Origin: Octadecabacter sp.
Lineage (GTDB): Bacteria; Pseudomonadota; Alphaproteobacteria; Rhodobacterales; Rhodobacteraceae
Direction of reading: 5' to 3'
NCBI GenBank assembly: GCA_003533975.1
Contig: DQCL01000076.1
Location: 222 to 5,544 of the forward strand
DNA: 5,323 nt
Positions 1 through 5,124 of this stretch are shown here, one piece after another (within the stretch, counting starts at the first letter, position 1; the number at the start of each line of letters is the position of its first letter). The notes under the pieces were generated by a model that made no database searches, was not told the DNA's origin, and was given only the letters and a program-made list of their open reading frames with translations. The position numbers and the translations under genes are program-made.

Positions 1-165
1 CTGGCCCGCATAGGAGGGGTCGGTCATGATTTCTTGGTATCCGGTCATCGCAGTATTGAAACAAAGTTCTGCGGTGGTTTGGCCGGTTGCGCCGAAGCCT
101 TTGCCGTAAAACACGGTGCCATCGGCAAGAACAAGGCAGGCTGTTGGTTTGGTGGTGCTGGCCAT
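1..165 (-). CDS. carA: Carbamoyl-phosphate synthase small subunit, N-terminal fragment
   Basis: This is the glutaminase subunit of carbamoyl-phosphate synthetase. In the family it releases ammonia from glutamine for the large subunit CarB, feeding arginine and pyrimidine synthesis in the cytoplasm. Only the first 55 codons lie in the window; the gene continues past the left edge, and the full family length is about 380 to 390 residues, so the catalytic amidotransferase triad is not visible. The visible part is the conserved N-terminal domain: an [16 protein letters not shown] strand-turn at about residues 11 to 26, then [20 protein letters not shown] at about 33 to 52, a hallmark of CarA. The ATG (positions 163 to 165) gives the usual family N-terminus. 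The gene is divergent from the YqeY-family gene, with about 217 bp between them holding a candidate promoter. Confidence 0.93.
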   Translation of the reverse strand, partial: MASTTKPTACLVLADGTVFYGKGFGATGQTTAELCFNTAMTGYQEIMTDPSYAGQ

Positions 166-210
166 TGGTCGAATCCCCCGATGAGCGACAAATCTGGTCG
201 CTATGCGGGC

Positions 211-225
211 ATTCGCACAGCGAAT
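211..225. repeat. 6-bp inverted repeat in the carA leader
   Basis: ATTCGC and GCGAAT flank a 3-nt centre (ACA). The repeat lies between the carA start codon and the candidate carA -10 box, just downstream of the predicted transcription start. It could be an operator or a small 5' leader hairpin. With 6-bp arms it could also be chance. Confidence 0.35.
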
Positions 226-233
226 TTCCACGC

Positions 234-262
234 TTCCTAAGGGGTGGGCCAAGGCGGGTCAA
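234..262 (-). promoter_or_regulatory. Candidate carA promoter
   Basis: Read on the minus strand, there is a TTGACC -35 box (positions 257 to 262), a 17-nt spacer and a TAGGAA -10 box (234 to 239). The -35 is 5/6 to the sigma-70 consensus and the spacing is ideal, but the -10 is only about 3/6. It would give a leader of about 60 nt before the carA ATG. This is a sequence match only. Confidence 0.4.
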
Positions 263-302
263 GACGCTCAAATGACCCTGCGGTGAGTTGTTCAATGGGC
301 GC

Positions 303-332
303 TTGTTATACATGTGTAGTTCGAAGTATGGT
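303..332 (+). promoter_or_regulatory. Weak candidate promoter for the YqeY-family gene
   Basis: TTGTTA (303 to 308) and TATGGT (327 to 332) are separated by 18 nt, each matching 4/6 of the sigma-70 boxes. The leader would be about 44 nt and would contain the 12-bp tandem repeat. It is the best match in the gap on this strand, but it is weak. Confidence 0.25.
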
Positions 333-348
333 CCGCGCCTGTTACGCT

Positions 349-372
349 CACAAAATCAGGCACAAAATCAGG
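349..372 (+). repeat. Perfect tandem 12-bp direct repeat carrying the ribosome binding site
   Basis: The unit CACAAAATCAGG occurs twice back to back (349 to 360 and 361 to 372) with no mismatch. Each copy ends in AGG. The second copy, together with G373, forms an AGGG about 9 nt upstream of the ATG at 383, so the duplication copies the Shine-Dalgarno region of the downstream gene. Confidence 0.85.
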
Positions 373-382
373 GATGATCGAG

Positions 383-841
383 ATGGAATTGCGCGCAAAG
401 GTCTCAACGGCCCTTAAAGAAGCGATGAAGGCAAAAGACGCCGATCGCCTGTCCACGCTGCGGCTGATCAACGCCGCCATAAAGGACCGCGATATCGACG
501 CGCGGGGCGCTGGCAGCGATGAGGGCGTCGGAGACGACGTCGTGCTGGCGATCATGGGGAAGATGGTCAAGCAGCGGCAGGAGAGCGCCAAAGTATACGA
601 AGAGGGTGGGCGTCTGGAGCTTGCTGAAAAAGAGCTTTCCGAGATCAAGATCATCGAAGACTTTTTGCCACGTCAATTGAGCGATGAAGAAGCCGCCGCC
701 GCGATTGATGCAGCTATCTCAGCGGTTGGAGCTGAAAGTATCCGCGACATGGGTAAAGTCATGGGCAAACTAAAAGCCAAATACACCGGCCAGATGGACT
801 TTGGTAAAACCGGACCGATGGTGAAAGACAAGCTCGGCTAG
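383..841 (+). CDS. yqeY: GatB/YqeY domain-containing protein
   Basis: This is a 152-residue, mainly helical cytoplasmic protein of the YqeY family. The family is related to the C-terminal tRNA-binding tail domain of GatB, the amidotransferase that makes Gln-tRNA and Asn-tRNA, but stand-alone YqeY proteins have no firmly proven role. Family blocks visible are DRLSTLRLINAAIKDRDI (21 to 38), KMVKQRQESAKVYEEGGR (60 to 77), EIKIIEDFLPRQLS (87 to 100) and RDMGKVMGKLKAKYTGQMD (121 to 139). I chose ATG 383 because the family usually begins M-[ED]-LR and an AGGG lies about 9 nt upstream. An in-frame ATG at 374 sits directly on that AGGG and would add only MIE. The gene is divergent from carA, a frequent pairing in this group, and convergent with the transporter gene, sharing four bases with its stop. 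Confidence 0.93.
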   Translation: MELRAKVSTALKEAMKAKDADRLSTLRLINAAIKDRDIDARGAGSDEGVGDDVVLAIMGKMVKQRQESAKVYEEGGRLELAEKELSEIKIIEDFLPRQLSDEEAAAAIDAAISAVGAESIRDMGKVMGKLKAKYTGQMDFGKTGPMVKDKLG

Positions 842-1734
842 CGTTTGAACAAGCGCCCGTCGAGGATCGTGAGGCCAAGGGCCAAAAGCGCAAGGCCGAC
901 ATAGACGTTTGGCGACAGGCTTTCGTTGAGGACCAGTGCACCAAGGACGATCGACACCGGCGGGATGAGCAGTGTGACGATCATGGTGTTGGCGGACCCT
1001 GCTGCCGCCAGAATGCGATAGTACAATAAATATGCACCTGCCGTGGCGAAGACCACGTAGTATCCGATTGCGCCAATCGCGGTCAGGCTAAGGTCGAAAG
1101 ATGGCACGCCGTCGATCAAGATAGCTGCGGGCACCATGACAATTGACGACCCTGTCAGCATGCCCGCTGCCGCGACTTGTGGAGGTAGGTCACTGAGGTT
1201 AATGCGCGCCCAAACGCCCGCGAAGGCATACGAAATTGTGCCGCCAATAACAGCCAGTTGCGCCAAGGATGTGATGTCAAAGTTGCGCACCGATTCCAAA
1301 CCAATCGCTGTGGCCACCCCAAGAAACCCTATCAGGGAACCAATAACCTTGCGCGTCGTGAGGCGTTCATCAGCGAGGATAAGCGCGGCAACGATAACAC
1401 CAAAAATGGCCGTGCCAGCGTTGAACACCGACGTTAGGCCCGTGGCGATATGCAACTGACCCCAAGCCATAAGGCTGAACGGAATAACGTTGTTGAGCAG
1501 CCCCATGACGAACAACGCCCCCCAAATTTTCGGGTCGCGCGGGATGGGAAGGCCGCGCAGCGCGACATAACCCCAAAGGATCAGAGTCGCCCAGAAGACA
1601 CGGTGCGCGACTGAGGTGACAAACGCAACTTCGTCCAAGGCAAGCCGGATCGCGAGGAAACTGCCGCCCCAGATCAACGCGAGGAGGAACAGTTCAGCCC
1701 ATGTTCGGGTGGTGATGGTGCGTTGTGTCTTCAT
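838..1734 (-). CDS. EamA/DMT-superfamily permease
   Basis: This is a 298-residue inner-membrane protein of the drug/metabolite transporter superfamily with two EamA repeats. About ten hydrophobic spans can be drawn, roughly residues 13-32, 38-58, 71-91, 97-120, 127-146, 157-175, 185-207, 214-237, 246-269 and 273-292. The two halves carry matching motifs: ADERLTTRKVIGSLIGFLGV (121 to 140) and the region from LNESLSP (269 to 275) through GLALLALGLTI (280 to 290). The N-terminal ALIWGGSFLAIRLAL (19 to 33) is also typical. Such proteins export small metabolites or amino acids; the substrate cannot be read from the sequence. The stop shares CTAG with the convergent YqeY-family gene. The gene lies 49 bp downstream of the DUF2244 gene on the same strand and may be cotranscribed with it. 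No strong Shine-Dalgarno precedes the ATG. Confidence 0.9.
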   Translation of the reverse strand: MKTQRTITTRTWAELFLLALIWGGSFLAIRLALDEVAFVTSVAHRVFWATLILWGYVALRGLPIPRDPKIWGALFVMGLLNNVIPFSLMAWGQLHIATGLTSVFNAGTAIFGVIVAALILADERLTTRKVIGSLIGFLGVATAIGLESVRNFDITSLAQLAVIGGTISYAFAGVWARINLSDLPPQVAAAGMLTGSSIVMVPAAILIDGVPSFDLSLTAIGAIGYYVVFATAGAYLLYYRILAAAGSANTMIVTLLIPPVSIVLGALVLNESLSPNVYVGLALLALGLTILDGRLFKR

Positions 1735-1783
1735 TCTGGGACGCTACGGGTTCGGTTGGATCAATGCGACCCGAAACATGCGC

Positions 1784-2281
1784 CTATTCGTTGAGGTCGT
1801 GGAGTTTTCGCTCGAGCTGGTCGTAAAGCACGGCGCGTTCGTCTTCGGACAGAAAGCGGCCTAGTTCGACTTCGCGATCCGCGCCTTTGAGGGTGAGGTA
1901 GTTCACGATGCGTTCGTTCTTGCGGTCAATCTTGAGGTGCACCCAGTAGGGGTTGGCCTCCCATGATTTCGTGCCTTGGCGCGGGTGGATGTGTTCGAGT
2001 GTCATACGGTCTGGCCAGATGCGCAGCTCTTCGAGGATTTCACCGTCTTTGTAGGACCGTTGCAACGCGTACCAGACGCCAGCGACTGCGATGATGAAGA
2101 AGGGTAGTAGGCCCCAAAGGACAGGGGAGCCGATGACGGCGAGCAATGGCACCACGATCAGTAGGACGGTGGCCGAGATGAAGACCACGAAATCGCGGCG
2201 CAATAGGGACCGGTAGGGCCATAGATGGAGTTCATCCTCTGGGGCATCCGGGCCGCTGGGTTTAATCCATTCATAGGGCAT
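1784..2281 (-). CDS. DUF2244 domain-containing membrane protein
   Basis: This is a 165-residue protein of the uncharacterised DUF2244 family, which is common in alphaproteobacteria. It starts MPYEWIKP, has the family block LHLWPYRSLLRRDF (18 to 31), then two adjacent membrane spans (about 32 to 50 and 53 to 73) joined by a short GSP turn. A soluble C-terminal region of about 90 residues follows, rich in basic and aromatic residues, with SWEANPYWVHLKI (106 to 118) and ELGRFLSEDER (139 to 149). Both termini are probably cytoplasmic, which is an inference. Its biochemical function is unknown. It is downstream of ctaD on the same strand but separated from it by an intrinsic terminator, so it is probably transcribed separately, perhaps with the transporter gene that follows. 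I see no clear Shine-Dalgarno or strong promoter for it. Confidence 0.88.
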   Translation of the reverse strand: MPYEWIKPSGPDAPEDELHLWPYRSLLRRDFVVFISATVLLIVVPLLAVIGSPVLWGLLPFFIIAVAGVWYALQRSYKDGEILEELRIWPDRMTLEHIHPRQGTKSWEANPYWVHLKIDRKNERIVNYLTLKGADREVELGRFLSEDERAVLYDQLERKLHDLNE

Positions 2282-2408
2282 GCGCGCGAGATTAGGCGAT
2301 CATATCGGCGTGTCGAGGGGATGGGGTGTCGCAGGGTGTCAGAGTTTCAGCTTTCGCATCACTGACCAGAATGCCGCCGCCGTGAACCCCATGAGGGGTA
2401 GCGCGCGG

Positions 2409-2438
2409 AAAAAAGGCCCCGGCGTTTCCGCCGAGGCC
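2409..2438 (-). terminator. Intrinsic (Rho-independent) terminator of ctaD
   Basis: Read on the minus strand, the 10-bp stem is GGCC-T-CGGCG pairing with CGCCG-G-GGCC around a GAAA loop, followed at once by six T. The only non-Watson-Crick pair is a U-G wobble in the minus-strand RNA. The same position would be a C-A mismatch in plus-strand RNA, and there is no T-run on that strand, so the terminator acts on transcripts coming from ctaD. It begins about 25 nt beyond the ctaD stop codon. Confidence 0.93.
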
Positions 2439-2463
2439 CGTAATCGTCAGACTTTAAGGTCTG

Positions 2464-4137
2464 TTAGTGTCCGCGCTGGTGGTCCCAGTCGGACTGCTTT
2501 GGAAGTGTTTCGAATGTGTGCTCTGGTGGAGGGGACGGCAATGTCCATTCCAGCGTGTCAGCAAATTCGCCCCACGGGTTGTTCTCTGTCGCGTTTTTCG
2601 GGCTCAACAGTGTCTTGAACAAGATCACGATGAAGAACACGAAGGATGCGAAGGAGATGAATGCACCGATGGAAGACACATAGTTCCACGTCGCGAACGC
2701 TTCGTTGTAGTCGATGTAGCGGCGCGGCATGCCGTTACGACCAAGGAAGTGCTGCGGGAAGAACGTGATGTTCGCACCGATGAACATCATCCAGAAGTGC
2801 GTGTGACCAGCCCATTCAGGGATCATCCGGCCAGACATTTTCGGCAACCAGTAGTAGATACCAGCAAAGATACCGAACACCGCACCAAGCGACATCACGT
2901 AGTGGAAGTGCGCAACGACGTAGTAGGTGTCATGATACGCGCGGTCGACGCCAGCCTGTGACAGCACGATGCCGGTCACGCCGCCAACGGTGAACAGGAA
3001 CAAGAACCCGAACGCCCACATCATAGGTGTTTTGAACGTGACAGAACCGCCCCACATCGTCGCGATCCATGAAAAGATCTTAACGCCGGTCGGGACCGCA
3101 ATGACCATTGTGGCCAGCATGAAGTAGGACTGCTGTGTCAGGGACATACCGACAGTGTACATGTGGTGCGCCCATACGACGAAGCCCAGAACACCAATCG
3201 CAACCATCGCGTAGACCATCGGCAGGTAGCCAAAGATCGGCTTCTTGGAGAAGGTCGAGATGATGTGGCTGATGATGCCGAATGCAGGGATGACGATGAT
3301 GTAAACTTCTGGGTGACCGAAGAACCACAAGATGTGCTGGTACAGGACCGGGTCGCCGCCGCCAGCAGGGTCAAAGAAGGTCGTGCCGAAGTTACGGTCC
3401 ATCAAAAGCATTGTGATCGCGCCAGCCAGAACAGGCAGAGCCAGAAGGATCAGCCATGCGGTGACAAAGATCGACCAAGCAAACAGCGGCACTTTGTGCA
3501 GCGTCATGCCAGGTGCGCGCATGTTCAGGAAGGTTGTGATCATGTTGATCGCGCCAAGGATGGACGAAGCACCGGAAACGTGAACCGCGAAGATCGCGAG
3601 GTCCATTGAGATGCCTGTCTCGGTTGTGGAGAGCGGCGGGTACAGAACCCAACCAACGCCAGAACCAAGTTGGCCGTTACCGCCAGGTGCAAGCAGGGAA
3701 GACACACCAAGTGCAACACCGGTACAGAACAGCCAGAAAGACAGGTTATTCAAGCGCGGGAATGCCATGTCAGGCGCGCCGATTTGCAGTGGCATGAAGT
3801 AGTTACCAAAGCCGCCGAAAAGCGCAGGAATAACAACGAAGAACATCATCAACACGCCATGGTACGTGATCATCACGTTCCAGAGGTGGCCGTTTGGCGT
3901 ACATTCATCAAGCGCTGCAGGGAACAGGCGCGCGCCCTCCAGGCACATGTATTGAACGCCAGGGTTCATCAGTTCCATGCGCATGTAGACGGTGAACATG
4001 ACGGACAGAAGCCCGACAAAACCGGCTACGAACAGGTACAAAATACCGATGTCTTTGTGGTTGGTGGACATGAACCAACGGGTAAAGAACCCGCGGTTGT
4101 CTTCATGCTCATGGTCGTGGACGGCTGCGTCTACCAT
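2464..4137 (-). CDS. ctaD: Cytochrome c oxidase subunit I (aa3 type, catalytic)
   Basis: This is the catalytic inner-membrane subunit of the aa3 cytochrome c oxidase. It reduces O2 to water with electrons from cytochrome c and pumps protons. The protein has 557 residues, the normal size, and twelve membrane spans are expected. All key residues are present: heme a ligands H93 and H412; heme a3 ligand H410; CuB ligands H275, H324 and H325; the crosslinked Y279 in GHPEVY; E277 and the D-channel D123 and N130; K-channel K353; and the R472/R473 pair. Each is one position before its Paracoccus denitrificans counterpart. The E in GHPEVY marks an A1-type oxidase. I chose ATG 4135-4137 because AAGGGAG lies 6 nt upstream and the family starts near there. 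The open frame continues to 4245, but that extension is non-homologous leader. The gene is monocistronic by its terminator; ctaC, ctaE and assembly genes are not in this window. Confidence 0.98.
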   Translation of the reverse strand: MVDAAVHDHEHEDNRGFFTRWFMSTNHKDIGILYLFVAGFVGLLSVMFTVYMRMELMNPGVQYMCLEGARLFPAALDECTPNGHLWNVMITYHGVLMMFFVVIPALFGGFGNYFMPLQIGAPDMAFPRLNNLSFWLFCTGVALGVSSLLAPGGNGQLGSGVGWVLYPPLSTTETGISMDLAIFAVHVSGASSILGAINMITTFLNMRAPGMTLHKVPLFAWSIFVTAWLILLALPVLAGAITMLLMDRNFGTTFFDPAGGGDPVLYQHILWFFGHPEVYIIVIPAFGIISHIISTFSKKPIFGYLPMVYAMVAIGVLGFVVWAHHMYTVGMSLTQQSYFMLATMVIAVPTGVKIFSWIATMWGGSVTFKTPMMWAFGFLFLFTVGGVTGIVLSQAGVDRAYHDTYYVVAHFHYVMSLGAVFGIFAGIYYWLPKMSGRMIPEWAGHTHFWMMFIGANITFFPQHFLGRNGMPRRYIDYNEAFATWNYVSSIGAFISFASFVFFIVILFKTLLSPKNATENNPWGEFADTLEWTLPSPPPEHTFETLPKQSDWDHQRGH

Positions 4138-4143
4138 GTGGCG

Positions 4144-4150
4144 CTCCCTT
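4144..4150 (-). promoter_or_regulatory. Ribosome binding site of ctaD
   Basis: AAGGGAG on the minus strand sits 6 nt before the ATG at 4137. It decides the start in favour of the 557-residue product over an in-frame ATG 36 codons further upstream at 4245. Confidence 0.8.
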
Positions 4151-4170
4151 AAACTTAGCTTTATTTTTGA

Positions 4171-4190
4171 GGAGTGAACAGATTCACCCC
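4171..4190 (-). promoter_or_regulatory. Inverted repeat / leader hairpin upstream of ctaD
   Basis: On the minus strand, GGGGTGAA and TTCACTCC flank a TCTG loop. In RNA this is an 8-bp stem with one G-U wobble; in DNA the inner GTGAA/TTCAC arms are perfect. It lies just downstream of the predicted start of transcription. No T-run follows, so it is not a terminator. It could be an operator or a leader structure affecting ctaD message stability or translation. Confidence 0.5.
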
Positions 4191-4204
4191 ATCGCTTGGA
4201 ATTG

Positions 4205-4233
4205 GTTTTACGGCGATGATGCTTGATGGGCAA
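4205..4233 (-). promoter_or_regulatory. Candidate ctaD promoter
   Basis: On the minus strand, a TTGCCC -35 box (4228 to 4233) and a TAAAAC -10 box (4205 to 4210) are separated by exactly 17 nt, each matching 4/6. The predicted leader is about 60 nt and includes the 4171-4190 hairpin. The rest of the gap up to the regulator gene shows no terminator for the latter, so readthrough into ctaD is possible. Confidence 0.4.
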
Positions 4234-4319
4234 TGGTCCATTCAATGCTTTGCATGGGTAAAATTGGCGCAGGGGCGTTGAATTACGGGCTTGCGTCCAT
4301 CCAAGGTGTGTTTGGCCGT

Positions 4320-4751
4320 CTAAGGCGTGCCCAAGAGCTCTGCTAAAGCCGTGCGATTCTGACTGACATCGCGCAAGGAATAGCCGTCCAAAACAACAAA
4401 AAATGCTTCTTTGGCTTGCGTGAGTGGGCCGCGCAGCCCGCAGGCAGGGAGAATGGCGCAGTTAGGCGCGCTGCCAAAGCATTCAACGACGGGGTCGTCG
4501 GCCATAATCATGCGCAACACTGCGCCGATTGAGATGTCGGATGCAGGGCGCGCTAAACGCAAGCCGCCGCCGCGGCCACGATCGGACGCTACGTATCCAC
4601 CGCGCACCAGTTCACTCGCGACTTTGGCGATGTGATGACGAGACAACCCATAGCGCTGTGCAATTGAGGATGCAGAAACACGACCCTCTTTGGAAACGGA
4701 AAGGGCGATGAGGATGCGAAGGGCGTAGTCGCTAAATTTATCAAGTTGCAT
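4320..4751 (-). CDS. nsrR: Rrf2-family Fe-S transcriptional regulator, NsrR-type (nitric oxide sensor)
   Basis: This is a 143-residue cytoplasmic DNA-binding repressor. In the family, NsrR holds an Fe-S cluster that nitric oxide destroys, releasing genes for NO detoxification. The N-terminus [18 protein letters not shown] is NsrR-like and supplies D8, the Asp ligand known from Streptomyces NsrR. The winged helix-turn-helix spans about residues 26 to 66 ([20 protein letters not shown], then a glycine-rich wing around RGRGGGLRL). The cluster cysteines are C91, C98 and C104 in the [16 protein letters not shown] block, followed by the LDGYSLRDV helix typical of NsrR. IscR is less likely because its N-terminus differs and its LTH motif is absent. 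I chose ATG 4751 by family alignment; in-frame ATG 4766 and TTG 4772 would add only a few residues. No Shine-Dalgarno is seen. It is divergent from a small membrane protein gene over a shared palindrome. Confidence 0.85.
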   Translation of the reverse strand: MQLDKFSDYALRILIALSVSKEGRVSASSIAQRYGLSRHHIAKVASELVRGGYVASDRGRGGGLRLARPASDISIGAVLRMIMADDPVVECFGSAPNCAILPACGLRGPLTQAKEAFFVVLDGYSLRDVSQNRTALAELLGTP

Positions 4752-4766
4752 AGGTCTAATTAGCAT

Positions 4767-4795
4767 TTGCAATGCGTATTATAAAGGCGTATTTG
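4767..4795 (+). promoter_or_regulatory. Candidate promoter of the 51-residue protein gene
   Basis: TTGCAA (4767 to 4772) and TATTTG (4790 to 4795) are separated by 17 nt, with matches of 4/6 and 3/6. The -10 would lie inside the palindrome, so a bound repressor would block it. The leader would be about 28 nt. Confidence 0.3.
4778..4783 (-). promoter_or_regulatory. -10 box of the nsrR-type gene
   Basis: A perfect TATAAT is found on the minus strand, about 27 nt from the regulator's start codon. The expected -35 region (about 4801 to 4806) is a poor match and lies inside the right arm of the palindrome. The operator thus spans the -10/-35 interval, the usual place for autorepression. Confidence 0.5.
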
Positions 4796-4806
4796 AAATA
4801 CGCATT
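4784..4806. promoter_or_regulatory. Probable NsrR-type operator, 11-1-11 inverted repeat
   Basis: Arms AAGGCGTATTT (4784 to 4794) and AAATACGCATT (4796 to 4806) flank a single G at 4795. The inner 17 nt, GCGTATTTGAAATACGC, are a perfect palindrome. NsrR operators in proteobacteria are 11-1-11 repeats of the AAGATGCATTT kind, and the left arm matches 8 of 11 bases of that form. The site lies between a divergent NsrR-type gene and its neighbour, so autoregulation plus control of the neighbour is the natural reading. Confidence 0.75.
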
Positions 4807-4829
4807 AAGATTTACCCTGAGGAGCCACC

Positions 4830-4985
4830 ATGTCGATCACTGACGTTATCTTATGGCCCGGAACCAAGATTTGCGAATGGTTGGGCGTTGACCCCGAGGC
4901 TGATCAAGGCCTGATCCGTTCTATGTTTAACATGCTGGTCTATCTCGTCGTGATCCTGACGGTCATGTGGTTTATCTTGGGGTAA
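4830..4985 (+). CDS. Small single-span membrane protein, unknown function
   Basis: This is a 51-residue protein that I do not recognise. It begins MSITDVILWPGTKICEWLGV, has an acidic DPEADQG stretch (21 to 27), then a C-terminal hydrophobic span NMLVYLVVILTVMWFILG (34 to 51) that ends at the stop codon. This is the layout of a tail-anchored protein with a short soluble N-terminal part. There is one cysteine (C15) and no CXXC or histidine-based metal motif. Translation support is strong: TGAGGAG ends 5 nt before the ATG. The gene starts 78 bp from the divergent NsrR-type gene and behind its palindromic operator, so it is probably de-repressed by nitric oxide. The next frame, a globin remnant, overlaps its end. 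It does not resemble the known small aa3 oxidase subunit IV. A role in the NO response is inferred from context only. Confidence 0.8.
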   Translation: MSITDVILWPGTKICEWLGVDPEADQGLIRSMFNMLVYLVVILTVMWFILG

Positions 4986-5119
4986 AACCACGTCCACGTA
5001 TCGACATCACGCCGGAACAAATTGCAGGCGTGGTTGCACATTTTTATGCCCGCCTTCGCACGGAACCAACATTGGTGCAGGGCTTCGGTTTGGCTTGCCG
5101 TCGTTTCATGAAGCTATAA
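4967..5119 (+). pseudogene. Remnant of a group III truncated haemoglobin gene
   Basis: A frame overlapping the end of the small membrane protein gene reads, from position 5000, IDITPEQIAGVVAHFYARLR and then TEPTLVQGF. This matches the N-terminus of group III truncated haemoglobins (I-x-x-E-x-I-x-x-[VL]-[VM]-x-x-FY-x-[RK]-[VL]-R-x-[DE]-P-x-[LV]). Intact members have about 130 to 140 residues. Here the frame stops after only ten more residues (GLACRRFMKL), so the helices carrying the proximal His and the haem pocket are absent. The LACRRF tail may derive from the family's C-terminal helix, which would mean one large internal deletion of very roughly 250 bp; that is conjecture. No ATG is in frame; a GTG at 4967 is the only reasonable start and lacks a good Shine-Dalgarno. 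Known globins of this kind are linked to nitric oxide or oxygen chemistry, which fits the NsrR-type neighbour. Confidence 0.6.
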
Positions 5120-5124
5120 AGGGC

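Noticed and set aside
34..275. Plus-strand open frames covering the carA start and the carA-yqeY gap
   Set aside because: They overlap the certain carA N-terminus in antisense, have no ribosome binding site and no recognisable protein features.
308..319. Near-palindrome TATACATGTGTA as a regulator-binding box
   Set aside because: One internal mismatch, centred on the common ACATGT, and no regulator gene nearby that would make it meaningful.
374..382. ATG 374 as the start of the YqeY-family gene
   Set aside because: It abuts the AGGG with no spacing, while ATG 383 has suitable spacing and gives the usual family N-terminus. The effect is only three residues, so this is a preference, not proof.
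2386..2399. ACCCC-ATGA-GGGGT hairpin as an extra terminator
   Set aside because: Five-bp stem with no T-run on either strand; the strong terminator at 2409-2438 already explains the ctaD end.
2467..4152. Long open frames on the plus strand opposite ctaD (for example 2467-2961, 3163-3609, 3670-4152)
   Set aside because: They are the antisense shadow of a highly conserved gene with GC-biased third positions. Their translations are low-complexity, rich in His, Asp and Arg, and show no domain.
4138..4245. Upstream extension of the ctaD reading frame by 36 codons
   Set aside because: The extension has no resemblance to CtaD N-termini, contains the candidate promoter and leader hairpin, and the internal ATG at 4137 has an excellent Shine-Dalgarno.
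4245..4255. ATGCTTTGCAT as a second NsrR-type site upstream of the ctaD promoter
   Set aside because: The arms are only 4 bp around a 3-nt centre, and it lacks the 11-1-11 form and the GCGTATTT half-site seen at 4784-4806.
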